NCBI RefSeq assembly: GCF_902713425.1
Contig: NC_081245.1
Location: 785,608 to 849,607, forward strand
Direction of reading: 5' to 3'
Origin: Acipenser ruthenus
Taxonomy: Eukaryota > Chordata > Actinopteri > Acipenseriformes > Acipenseridae
DNA: 64,000 nucleotides
Positions within the stretch are counted from its first letter, which is position 1. Every line of letters starts with the position of its first letter. A program made the position numbers and the translations under genes. The notes beneath the pieces are model-generated. The model worked only from the letters and a program-made list of their open reading frames with translations. It ran no database searches and was not told the DNA's origin. Below are positions 1-9,759 of this stretch, piece by piece.

Positions 1-405
1 TAAAGGGAGAGAAAATCCCTTTGTTTGGAGCAGCTTGGAAGGCATGCACATGAAGGCACTGTGCAGCAGTCTGACAGTGGATGTTTTATTTTATGTTATT
101 TTGGCCCCTGTGCAGTGTTTGTGCCTGATTTTGTTCTGTTAATAAACCTGTACATTAACGCTTCCCTGCAGCTTTCCAGCCTCTGAGTCTCATTTCTGAT
201 GCTATCCTGCTTCAATATCTACATTTCAACATGATAAATAAGAGAAGAGCATGTCCCATTGGGATGAGACTCCAGAAGGATCTTGTTTGGCACAGTTTAT
301 TATTAATAATCTCATAATCTGGGGGTGGGTTGAGGCTGTGTGTAGATCTGTCTGGTAGAGGGCGCTCTTGCGCTGTGATTGGCTGATCCCAAACAATGCA
401 CACCT
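1..405. other. 3' flank and 3' UTR of the trefoil gene; convergent poly(A) signals
   Basis: The minus strand carries AATAAA at 301-296, about 105 bases past the inferred stop of the trefoil gene, so its 3' UTR probably ends near 275-285. The plus strand carries AATAAA near 141-146 in AT-rich sequence, which could be the 3' end of an unseen gene running in from the left. No convincing coding exon is visible here. Confidence 0.4.
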
Positions 406-3400
406 TCAATATACTTCTTCTTCTTCTGAAAAACAAATGAGAGAGGGTGACACAGACACACACACACACAGGGTCGATTGCAGCATGCCAAAGTTAGTCC
501 ACTTGCTACGTCTAAGTAGCAGATTAAGCAGGTTTAGTCCACTTGCTTAGACTAAGGTTAGTACACTTGTTAATCCCAATTGCAGCGTACCAGAAGATAA
601 TCACCACAGGTGGATCATCCGCTAAATCAGACTAAACGAGATCCTGATTGCAGTGTACCAACTCGGACAGGAGATTATCCTGTTCAGATGAATTGGCAAA
701 CACTGATGCAGCAGCAAAGGTCATTCAAAATGATCTAGACAGCATTCAGAACAGGGCAGACACATGGCAAATGACATTTAATAGAGAAAAGTGTAAGGTA
801 CTGCACACAGGCAATAAAAATGTGCATTAAAAATATCATATGGGAGATACTGAAACTGAAGAAGGAATCTATGATTAGGAGTTTATGTTGACTCAGAAAT
901 GTCCTCATTTAGACAATGTGGGGAAGCTATGGAAAAAGGCTAAGAAGATGCTCGGATATATTGTGAGAAGTGTTGAATTTAAATCAAGGGAAGTAATGTG
1001 AAAACTTTACAATGCACTAGTAAGACCTCATCTAGAATATTGTGTTCAGTTCCAGTCACCTCGTTACAAAAAGGATATTGCTGCTCTAGAAAGAGTGCAA
1101 AGAAGAGCAACCAGAATTATTCTGGATTTAAAAGGCATGTCGTATGCAGACAGGCTAAAACAATTGAATCTATTCAGTCTTGAACAAAGAAGACTACACA
1201 GCGATCTGATTAAAAAATTCATAATCCTATAATGTATAGACAAAATGTTGACCCCGGGGACTTTTTCGACCTGAAAAAAGAAACAAGGACCAGGGGTCTC
1301 GAATGGAGATTAGATAAAGGGGCATTCAGAACAGAAAATAGGAGACACTTTTTTACACAGAGAATTGTGAGGGTCTGGAACCAACTCCCCAGTAATGTTG
1401 TTGAAGCTGACACCCTGGGATCCTTCAAGAAGCTGCTTGATGAGATTCTGGGATCAATAAGCTACTAACAACCAAACGAGCAAGATGGGCCGAATGGCCT
1501 CCTCTCGTTTGTAAACTTTCTTATGTTCTTATAAGACGAACTTTGTACGCTTGCTCATCCTACGTTTGTACAGCACATTTTAACACAAAGACGCAGCCAT
1601 TATTCTCTAAAAACTAGTGAAGTGAAAAGTGAAGCCTTTTGAACATTTGGTTCAGTAAGGTTTGCTAGCCAAGTCACAGAACTATCCTTAATAAAACTGA
1701 CAACTGCACGATGTAATGATATAATATACCTTAATATAGTGTTGGTCCACGGGCAGCAGTGTGGAGTAGTGGTTAGGGCTCTGGACTCTGGACCGGAGGG
1801 TTGTGGGTTCAATCCCCAGAGGGGGACACTGCTGTTGTACCCTTGAGCAAGGTACTTTACCTAGATTGCTCCAGTAAAAACCCAACTGTATAAATGGGTA
1901 ATTGTATGTAAAATAATTTGAAATAATGTATAATGTGATATCTTGTAACAATTGTAAGTCGCCCTGGATAAGGGCGTCTGCTAAGAAATAAATAATAATA
2001 ATAATACACTACATTAAGCAATTATTCATTTTCTGAGATAGACAGCGAATGTATACAGTAGATTAAACTACTAGAGCAATGAGGCACCCTATTTGTCTAA
2101 TTCATTATGGTTGAGGAACAAAGTGTTCTGAAGAGAGTGGTTTCGTTTTTTTCATTAAAAATTTGAATAAAGTGCTGCACAATAAGAGACTGTATTTAAA
2201 CAATAAAAAAGCATGCAAGTTTGATGTATTCAATTTAACCTGAAAATGTGCATTAAATATAAACACATGGCTACAATTATATTATGAATATAGGTGTACT
2301 TTTACTTAAATGTGTTTGCCCGAATCACGCCTAATGTAATAAAAAAACCGCTTTTATCATTTTATCATTAATATATTTATTGTTTGTTTTTTCATACCTT
2401 TTCATATTTCTGACTTGTTTGCCGGTTCAATATCTTCAGTGTCGTTTTTTTAATCACAGTGACGATGTACAGCAAAATGTTTGTCTTTACACTTTAAATT
2501 GTGAATTTCCATCTGCATTTGTATGGGTTAGTCCTCCTTATCGGTCTAACTTGTTCAGGTCATCTAAACCAGTTTTCAGGATTAGCTGTTTGGTACGCTG
2601 CAATCAGGACTAACTTAATACAGATCTGCAGGATTTGCTAGACCGCATTTTAGTCCACTTGATCTGGACTAAGTCACTGGTACTCTGCAATCGACCCTCA
2701 CTCTCACTCACTGAAACATGATAATGAACAACAACATCAACAAAGATCTCAACATTGCTCTAAAGTTCTTCCCTCTCCTCTTCTCCCCTCTCCCCCTCTC
2801 TCCTCTCCTCTCTCGCTCTCTGTACCTGGCTCACTCTCCTCGTTCAGTAGATTCATGATGTAATCGCTCACTTCCTTCTCCTGAGCGTTCTGTTTTTTCT
2901 CCTGATCAGCAAGCTGCTTCGCTCTTCCCCTCCTGCAGAGAAAACAGCAACCTCTCCATCCGTCTCTCTATCTATCCATCCATCTCTCAACATATCCACC
3001 TGTCACAGACAAACCACACTCTCTCTCTCTCTCTCTCCCCTCTCTCCCTCTTTCTCTCCCTCTCTCTCTCCCCTTTCCCCTCTCACCTGATCTTGATCAG
3101 TATGAAGATGACCAGCAGTAGCAGCAGGACAGAGCCGCCCACGATGGAGCAGTTAATGATCTGCTGAGTGGCTGAAAAGAGAGACTGTGAGAGGAGAGAG
3201 GAGAGAGGAGGAGGAGGGGGGAGGGGGGTGTATTCACTCTTGGTCTCCCCTCTAAAGCAGGGAGCCTCAGTGATGCAGGAGGAGGGGGTAGTGTACTCAC
3301 AGTTAGGCTCTCCTTTAAATCAGGCGGCCTCAGTGATGCAGGGGGAGGGGAGGGGGTAGTGTACTCACAGTTAGGCTCTCCTCTGAAGCAGGGGGCATCA

Positions 3401-6400
3401 GTGATGCAGGGGGAGGGGAGGGGGAGGGGGTAGTGTACTCACAGTCAGGCTCTCCTCTGAAGCAGGGGGCCTCAGTGATGTGGGGGGGGAGAGGGGGAGG
3501 GGGGAGTGTACTCACAGTCAGGCTCTCCTCTGAAGCAGGGGGCATCAGTGATGCAGCAATGCAGGGCTTTGCACTGGTCCTTGTCCACCTTCACCCCCGG
3601 ACCAGTGCAGGGCACCGAAGTGGAGCGAAGAGGATACCAACACTCTGAGAGGGGGGAGGGGGGAGGGGGGGGGGCACGAAATATCTGTCAGAATACCTGC
3701 TGTCATGGAAGACACTGAAGACATCGCTTCTGAACTCTTTGCGCCCATGACAACTGATGAATGGTTACAAAACGAAGCCGCATCAATTCATAAAAGCAAC
3801 TGTCCCGAAACTGAAGAAAAAGTTGACTCATCGCGCTGAGTTAAAAAAAAATTTAACATTGAGCCTGGAAACGGGGCGGGGTTCTTACTGTACATGGCTG
3901 GAGGCTATGTGGTCCAGTGGTTAAAGAAAAGGGCTTAAGAACATAAGAACATAAGAAAGTTTACAAACGAGAGGAGGTCATTCAGCCCATTTTGCTCGTT
4001 TGGTTGTTAGTAGCTTATTGATCCCATAATCTCATCAAGCAGCTTCTTGAAGGATCCCAGGGTGTCAGCTTCAACAACATTAGTGGGGAGTTGGTTCCAG
4101 ACCCTCACAATTCTCTGTGTAAAAAAGTGCCTCCTATTTTCTGTTCTGAATGCCCCTTCATCTAATCTCCATTTGTGACCCCTGGTCCTTGTTTCTTTTT
4201 TCAGGTCAAAAAAGTCCCCGCGGTCGACATTGTCTATACGTTTTAGGATTTTGAATGTTTGAATCAGATCGCCGCGTAGTCTTCTTTGTTCAAGACTGAA
4301 TAGATTCAATTCTTTTAGCCTGTCTGCATACAACATGCCTTTTAAACCCAGGATAATTCTGGTTGCTCTTCTTTGCACTCTTTCTAGAGCAGCAATATCC
4401 TTTTTGTAACGAGGTGACCAGAACTGAACACAATATTCTAGGTGAGGTCTTACTAATGCATTGTAAAGTTTTAACATTACTTCCCTTGATTTAAATGCAA
4501 CACTTCTCACAATATATCTGAGCATCTTGTTGGCCTTTTTTATAGCTTCCCCACATTGTCTAGATGAAGACATTTCTGGCTTATAACCAGTAGGTCCCCA
4601 GTTCAAATCCTAGCTCACTCACTGACTTGTGTCACTTAACCTCCTTGTGCTCCGTCTTTCAGGTGAGACGTTGTTGTAAGCGAGTCTGCAGCTGATGCAT
4701 AGTTCACACACCCTAGTCTCTGTAAGTCCACACTGGGGCAGCAGTGTGGAGTAGTGGTTAGGGCTCTGGACTCTTGACCGGAGGGTTGTGGGTTCAATCC
4801 CTGGTGGGGGGACACTGCTGTTGTACCCTTGAGCAAGGTACTTTACCTAGATTGCTCCAGTAAAAACCCAACTGTATAAATGGGTAATTAATTGTATGTG
4901 AAATAATGTGATATCTTGTAACAATTGTAAGTTGCCCTGGATAAGGGCGTCTGCTAAGAAATAAATAATAATAATAATAATATAAAGGTGAGTTTGGTGG
5001 GTTTTTCCAACAGTGTTATGTTACTTTCACCTATTTGTATTATATGTATAATCTTCATCATCTTTACAGCTTCAGAACCGACTGTTCCAGGAGCTCTTTG
5101 GTGATTAAAAAAAAATGGTTCTGGGCTGGAAGGGGTTAATAACAATGCGTTATTAATCGGTTCTCATTGCTAAAATATTCTCCTCACGTGTGTGTAACTT
5201 TCTACGCTGCTTTTTAATGCAATTCATTACAATAGGAAGCACTTTTTTTACACAGAGAATTGTGAGGGTCTGGAACCAACTCCCCAGTAATGTTATTGAA
5301 GCCGACACCCTGGGATCCTTCAAGAAGCTGCTTGATGAGATTCTGGGATCAATAAGCTACTAACAACCAAATGAGCAAGATGGGCTGAATGGAGCCTCCT
5401 CTTGTTTGGAAACTTTCTTATATTCTTATCTTCCCATTCCGGGCCGTACTGTCTTGTTCCAGCTTTTACCCCATCCCCCTGGAAACCACCTGTGCCCAGC
5501 AGCTTCACTGGAGAAGAACTTCTAGAAAATCCGCCTGCCTTTTATCATCATCCCAACAATGCAAAACAAAGCACCTTAAACTCCTGCGCTGTTTACTATA
5601 CACTACAGCCAATGGAAGTGAATTACCTAGCAGCAATGTTACATACAGCATGCAGGAAGATAGGCACCTCACAGATATATCGTTACAGAGGTCTGTATTG
5701 TTTGTGATACAAGCGCACAGCATAAAGAACTACGGGTCCCAGCATCCCTCACCATTGTCACAGGTGATGAGGCATGCTGGGAGCTGTAGTCATAGCTCAT
5801 TGTAGTTCACCAAGCGGTTCTTCAATGAAGTGTATTTTATAGCTGGTGTGAACACATACTCTCCCTGTCATTGCATTTTTTTTTAAATAGTCCTTCATGA
5901 AACTTATTGTGCATCATATACAAGCCTCCTCTCTCCTCTCTCCTCTATTTCTTTACCTCCTTTCCGGCTCGTGGTGCATTTTGGGGTTCCATGGCAGCAC
6001 CCCCTTTTTAAACAGTCCGCCTCATCTTTAAAATCTATTCCACAGGACACTGCTGAATCTTGATTCACACACTCTGAGAGAGGAGAGAGAGGAGAGGGGG
6101 AGAAGGAGAGGAGAGCAAGGAACCCTCAGTGAGAGATCAATGCACACGTGCTGAAGGCAGACAATGCTGCTGAAAGAGTTTTTAAACATTCCTTCATTTA
6201 AACTAATTGCATACATTGTTTCGTCACAAATTGTACAGCACAGAGAGGTACAGTAAAGCATATTAAAAAAAAAAAAGCATGGTAAACTCACAGCAAAGTG
6301 TAATAATGGTAAAGCATAGGAAAGCATTGTAAAGCACAGAGAGGTCTGGTAAAGCATAGGGAAGCATTGTAAAGCACAGAGAGGTCTGGTTAAGCATAGG

Positions 6401-7235
6401 GAAGCATTGTAAAGCACAGAGAGGTCTGGTAAAGCATAGGGAAGCATTGTAAAGCACAGAGAGGTATGGTAAAGCATAGGGAAGCATTGTAAAGTACAGA
6501 GAGGTCTGGTAAAGCATAGGAAAGCATTGTAAAGCACAGAGAGGTCTGGTAAAGCATAGGGAAGCATTGTAAAGCACAGAGAGGTATGGTAAAGCATAGG
6601 GAAGCATTGTAAAGCACAGAGAGGTCTGGTAAAGCATAGGGAAGCATTGTAAAGCACAGTGATCTGGTAAAGCATATGGCACTCTAATCCAGAGTATAAC
6701 CATCGGGAAAGCATGGGGGGGGGAAACTTTATCGTGCAAAGAGATTCACAAAACGCTTTTTTTGTTAGATACTTACTTAGAGGGGCGAAAAAGCCCTGGG
6801 CCTCTGTGCCTAAAAACAAACATCAAAATATATTATAAATACATGAATATATATATATATATATAATACGTATCTATCTATCTATCTATCTATCGATATT
6901 AGGGATGGGAATTTCAATTAATTTAGTGCTCGAGTAGTTGTGCGTTAAAAATTTCTAGTACTCGAGTACATGAACCTAATGCCAGACAATATTATTTCTA
7001 CATATGTGCCACAAAAAAATAACAAATTAACACTAAAACCGCCGCCGGCAGTCATTATGACGGTTACGTTTTAAACAACATCAATATTAAAATGAAAGAC
7101 AAACTATCGGATACAACTCAAACGTTTTATTCAAGCACATCATATCAAACATCTGCACAGCCGAAACGCAGTACTTAAATAAACAATTAATCATAAAAAG
7201 GGTTTATTTTCTAACTTACATATAAAGCACTACAT

Positions 7236-7314
<79 letters not shown>

Positions 7315-7402
7315 CATTTTATCACCCATAGAGTTCAAACATAAGGGGTTTCTTACCGGCAATGCTGGTGCAGAGCACGAGAGTGAGCGAGAGAAACCAC
7401 AT
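406..7402 (-). CDS. Small type I membrane protein with a trefoil (P-type) domain, six exons
   Basis: Exons read on the minus strand: 7402-7357, 6809-6777, 3644-3516, 3171-3087, 2932-2826, 425-406. All introns are GT-AG, the phases match at every junction, and the total is 420 nt (139 aa plus stop). Residues 1-16 ([16 protein letters not shown]) look like a signal peptide. Residues 28-64 form a six-cysteine trefoil-like module (Cys 28, 39, 51, 56, 57, 63; C-x4-CC core, final CF), with a shorter last loop than classic trefoil factors. Residues 74-95 are a hydrophobic helix, followed by a basic stop-transfer (RRGRAK), a charged tail with [12 protein letters not shown], and an acidic end EEEEVY. 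Trefoil modules are secreted or extracellular protein-binding folds, so the topology would be trefoil outside and tail in the cytosol. Human FMR1NB also pairs a P-type domain with membrane helices, but I cannot establish orthology. The last exon is the least certain. An AATAAA (minus) lies at 301-296. Confidence 0.72.
690..1533 (+). mobile_element. CR1-type LINE, 3' fragment
   Basis: Conceptual translation gives the end of the reverse transcriptase and the region after it ([16 protein letters not shown], then [20 protein letters not shown]), interrupted by several stops and frame changes. The 3' end has the short TTCTTATG-type terminal repeats typical of CR1. It is 5' truncated, inactive, and nested inside the TIR transposon at 471-2697. 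Confidence 0.8.
1751..2006 (+). mobile_element. tRNA-headed SINE with L2-like tail
   Basis: The head shows pol III A-box-like (GTGGTTAGGGCTCTGG) and B-box-like (GGGTTCAATCCC) motifs. The tail contains CCTGGATAAGGGCGTCTGC and ends in (AAT)n. This is the reference full-length copy for the family seen repeatedly in the window. It is nested in the TIR transposon at 471-2697. Confidence 0.85.
2755..3085. repeat. CT-rich simple sequence within introns of the trefoil gene
   Basis: Two polypyrimidine tracts (about 2765-2825 and 3020-3085) flank exon 5 (2826-2932) of the trefoil gene. On the gene's own strand they read as purine-rich GA tracts. No other coding sequence is visible. Confidence 0.6.
3215..3560. 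repeat. Minisatellite made of about five copies of the trefoil exon-3 end and its splice donor
   Basis: A unit of about 65-75 bp recurs: the end of trefoil exon 3, its GT donor (minus strand ACT|GTGAGTAC) and a G-rich spacer. The rightmost copy is the true exon end at 3516. Copies to the left carry the same exon-like stretch, and three of them keep a GTGAGT donor. The leftmost copy, near 3225, has decayed. Confidence 0.75.
3705..3839 (+). CDS. Short acidic ORF, 44 codons, unknown
   Basis: An ATG-to-TGA frame encodes an acidic peptide starting [14 protein letters not shown] and containing [11 protein letters not shown]. The composition is more protein-like than the surrounding simple repeats and loosely recalls the acidic C-terminal tail of pogo/Tigger transposases. 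It lies antisense in intron 2 of the trefoil gene. No upstream homologous exon is visible, so it may be a transposase scrap or chance. Confidence 0.2.
   Translation: MEDTEDIASELFAPMTTDEWLQNEAASIHKSNCPETEEKVDSSR
3897..4735 (+). mobile_element. Second SINE family, split by a CR1 insertion
   Basis: The left piece (to about 3937) has a tRNA-like GTGGTCCAGTGGTTAAAG. The right piece (from 4578) continues with CCAGTTCAAATCC and runs to CCCTAGTCTCTGTAAGTC. The copy is interrupted by the CR1 at 3938-4577. A related tail occurs inverted at 60064-60180. Confidence 0.55.
3938..4577 (-). mobile_element. CR1-type LINE 3' end, open frame of about 190 codons
   Basis: The minus strand keeps an uninterrupted frame for the region after the reverse-transcriptase core ([20 protein letters not shown], then [18 protein letters not shown]). 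It ends in the CR1 terminal repeats. A six-base duplication GGCTTA flanks it (3932-3937 and 4578-4583). The open frame and clean duplication suggest a young insertion, but it is heavily 5' truncated and immobile alone. Confidence 0.85.
4737..4982 (+). mobile_element. tRNA-headed SINE (same family as 1751-2006)
   Basis: Full-length copy with head, TCAATCC B-box region, GGATAAGGGCGTCTGC tail and (AAT)n end. It directly follows the split second-family SINE. Confidence 0.85.
5236..5430 (+). mobile_element. CR1-type LINE, terminal scrap
   Basis: Matches the last coding segment and 3' terminus of the CR1 family (GAGGGTCTGGAACCAACTCC through CTTATATTCTTAT). About 195 bases, 5' truncated. Confidence 0.75.
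5729..5795. promoter_or_regulatory. Inverted pair of ZNF143/Staf-like motifs
   Basis: AACTACGGGTCCCAGCATCC is followed about 27 bases later by GGCATGCTGGGAGCTGTAGT. Both arms resemble the ZNF143/THAP11 site ACTACAnnTCCCAGCATGC in opposite orientation. It lies in a repeat-poor part of the trefoil gene's second intron. It could instead be the terminal repeats of a very small MITE. Confidence 0.35.
6299..6672. repeat. 40-bp minisatellite, about nine copies
   Basis: The unit AAAGCATAGGGAAGCATTGT plus AAAGCACAGAGAGGTCTGGT repeats with an exact 40-base period and few changes. Because 40 is not a multiple of three, the array cycles through all frames and stays open in the three minus frames, giving long false ORFs. 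It lies in intron 2 of the trefoil gene. Confidence 0.9.
6844..6897. repeat. AT and ATCT microsatellites
   Basis: A short (AT)n run is followed by about five ATCT units, just upstream (on the minus strand) of trefoil exon 2. Confidence 0.8.
7237..7318. repeat. (TA)n microsatellite
   Basis: About 35 consecutive TA dinucleotides in intron 1 of the trefoil gene, within 60 bases of the exon-1 donor. Confidence 0.95.
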
Positions 7403-7408
7403 GAATGA

Positions 7409-7409
7409 A

Positions 7410-7474
<65 letters not shown>

Positions 7475-7501
7475 GGCAGGCTACTGTAAACTAAAACACG
7501 A

Positions 7502-7568
<67 letters not shown>
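7409..7568. repeat. Paired (AAT)n microsatellites beside a start codon
   Basis: Two AAT/ATT tracts of about 65 bases each (7409-7473 and 7503-7567) are separated by about 30 bases. The first ends a few bases upstream of the inferred trefoil ATG at 7402, so on the gene strand it would be 5' UTR or promoter sequence. Confidence 0.9.
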
Positions 7569-7569
<1 letters not shown>

Positions 7570-7659
7570 GGCAAGTGACTATTGTAAATTAAAAACACAG
7601 ACAGACCAATTATACCGTTTCCTAGCAACGGCTCAAATAAAACCGCTGATTCAGAATCC

Positions 7660-7800
7660 GTTTCTCATTCGTTCCATAAGCCCCGCCCCTCCCTTGACGT
7701 TTCAAGCCCCGCCTCGTCATGACAGTGAAGAGCACGGAACCGCAGGTATGGAAGGATCAGATCGGACACGCCCGTGGAAACTCTGCAAGCTGCAGAATTG
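7660..7800. promoter_or_regulatory. GC-box-containing block, candidate promoter of the trefoil gene
   Basis: This CpG-richer block carries CCCCGCCCC (Sp1/KLF-type) and a second GCCCCGCC about 35 bases on, in otherwise AT-rich sequence 260-400 bases upstream of the inferred ATG at 7402. Position and composition fit a promoter. The transcription start cannot be placed from sequence alone. Confidence 0.4.
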
Positions 7801-8368
7801 TATTGCCTAGATAAGGAACTTCGGTACAGGTGTCGTGGGAAATAAATTGACGGGGAAATAAGTTGATCGTGCAAGCGCAGTAAGACAAAAGTAGACAAAA
7901 AGTAATGCGGGGGCTACAGTTTGATTAAAGGGGAGGCTCACTGCATGGCTTTTTAAAATTTATATCTGGCCGTTTTATTTACTACTAGACTGTAAGTTGG
8001 TTCGTGTTCGTGCCACTGTCATTTCGTATGAACTTTAAAATGTGTGATCGACGACTGTTTCTATGGTAAAATGTTTTAAACCCCTGTGTTTTTATGTTTC
8101 TATAACATCGATGTCAATCTGATGTAGTTTATGTGTGATCGCGGGGATTTATTTATAATAGGCTATTAAATGATTTTACACGTCAAAATGTTGTCAGTCT
8201 TTAATCGAAATTAAAATGTTTCAGTAATATAATCTGATGACATGCTGCATCCATCATATTAGTATGACAAGGTCGTATTTTTACATTTTAATATGAGTAT
8301 AGCTGTAACTTTACTACAGTTTAGAGGTGGCAAAACGTAGGCCTACACTGAGAGTTAAAAACATGAAT
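7801..8368. other. Unassigned AT-rich sequence
   Basis: No open frame with protein-like composition, no repeat family and no RNA gene is recognisable. Confidence 0.5.
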
Positions 8369-8377
8369 ATTATTATT

Positions 8378-8409
<32 letters not shown>

Positions 8410-8945
8410 TTTCTTAGCAGACACCCTTATCCAGGACGACATAATTGTTACAAGATTTCACGTTATTATTATTTTTTTTTTTTTATTTGTGTGCATGTCT
8501 TAAGCATTCACATTTATTGTTACACATACAGTTATGTTTATTTAAAAAAGGTTCTAGGTTTAGGATTGTGGTTTTTAAATTGGGATAGGGTGAAGAAAAT
8601 TAAACACAAATAGCGAGACGAAAGTTTCTTTTTAGAAAGGAATTGTGTCGTGTTCTCAGGTAAAAATCTCTTATTATTATTATTTATTTCTTAACAGACG
8701 CCCTTATCCAGGGCGACTTACAATTGTTACAAGATATCGCATTATTTTTACATACAATTACATTATTTTTTTTACATATTATTTTGACATACAATTACCC
8801 ATTTATACAGTTGGGTTTTTACTGGAGCAATTTTAGGTAAAGTACCTTGCTCAAGGGTACAACAGCAGTGTCCCCCCCACCTGGGATTGAACCCAGGACC
8901 CTCCGGTCAAGAGTCCAGAGCCCTAACCACTACTCCACACTGCTG
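8369..8945 (-). mobile_element. Two tRNA-headed SINE copies, one partial and one full
   Basis: A 3'-tail fragment (about 8369-8470, starting with an ATTT-rich run then CTTAGCAGACACCCTTATCC) is followed by a full minus-strand copy at about 8668-8945 with the complete tRNA-like head. Confidence 0.8.
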
Positions 8946-9759
8946 TTAAATCTTGTAACTAGATTTATAAATTATATCTGAATGTACACATTTAAATAAA
9001 ATATATATATTCACAACATTTATAAATCTGGGGGAAAAAATACAAGATTTAAGTTAAATCTGGAAAAAAAGACATGTTAAAACACATGGCACCCCATAGC
9101 AGGTAGAAGGACTACCAGTAGTGCTGTAATATGAATCGATGTCTTCACATAACTTTCTGTTGTATGGAATTACAGATATTCAATTGCATAATACAGTCTT
9201 TTGCAATGGAGGAAGGGGTGATGGGCTGGCATTAGGATTCATAGTAACATGTATAGGGGGAATGGGAGCACTTTAAGAACAGGACACCCATGTGACAGAT
9301 GTATAACACAATGATATTGTCAATTCAAAAATGAAAGTGTATGAGTTACACTGCTATGAAACTGTGTTTACATGGGCGAATGGAATGGATCAACCAAGAG
9401 CTTTTCAATGTCATACTGGATGAGCAACAGAATACAGTTTAACGCATACAGTCGTCACAGTTAGTCGCAATACGTTGTGCTGTAATACCAGCATGTTCTG
9501 TATTCTCCAGTGTTTTAGGACAGTGTTGGCAGACAGCACACACATGTTCTGTAAATATCCATCCTTATGCAGTGCAGATGGACGTCTCTTGTGTTATCTG
9601 CAGAGAGTTGTATATTGTTTGTTTAAACTGATGATGGCTGTCTGTGGTTGCTTGTAAGGGGGTGGGAGGGAATGCATTTAGGGTTAAAAACCTGAACATT
9701 GCATTTCCCTACTTCTGCCATTTTAATATCAACCCTAACTGATGCAAAGTTTTTTTTGC
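8946..9759. other. Unassigned sequence between SINE and Tc1 relic
   Basis: Short frames occur (for example near 9475-9657), but they lack domains, splice context or conserved copies elsewhere in the window. Confidence 0.5.

Larger units (their letters stand above)
471..2697. mobile_element. DNA transposon with TIRs and repeated subterminal motif, carrying nested CR1 and SINE
   Basis: The left end begins GGGTCGATTGCAG and the right end is its reverse complement (CTGCAATCGACCC). A motif close to ATTGCAGCGTACCA recurs inside both ends, near 573-591, 647-661 and 2590-2607. No transposase is left. Removing the nested CR1 and SINE leaves about 1.1 kb, so this is a non-autonomous element. The GGG start suggests PIF/Harbinger, but the flanking trinucleotides (aca and tca) do not prove a target duplication. 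It sits in the last intron of the trefoil gene. Confidence 0.6.

Noticed and set aside
2697-2718. Alternative last exon of the trefoil gene starting near 2718
   Set aside because: A TTTCAG acceptor is present, but the frame would run into the terminal repeat of a transposon. The exon at 425-406 gives a short acidic end and a nearby poly(A) signal.
4007-4606. 199-codon minus-strand frame as a host gene
   Set aside because: It is the C-terminal part of a CR1 LINE, with CR1 terminal repeats and a target-site duplication.
6028-6819. Long minus-strand frame of 263 codons
   Set aside because: It is mostly the 40-bp minisatellite read in frame. Only its first residues ([10 protein letters not shown]) belong to a real exon of the trefoil gene.
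6900-7010. Possible hAT-type end (GGGATGGGAATTTC with CTCGAGTA words)
   Set aside because: No second terminal repeat or target duplication could be found nearby.
7362-7592. Poly-asparagine ORF
   Set aside because: It is the AAT microsatellite read in one frame.
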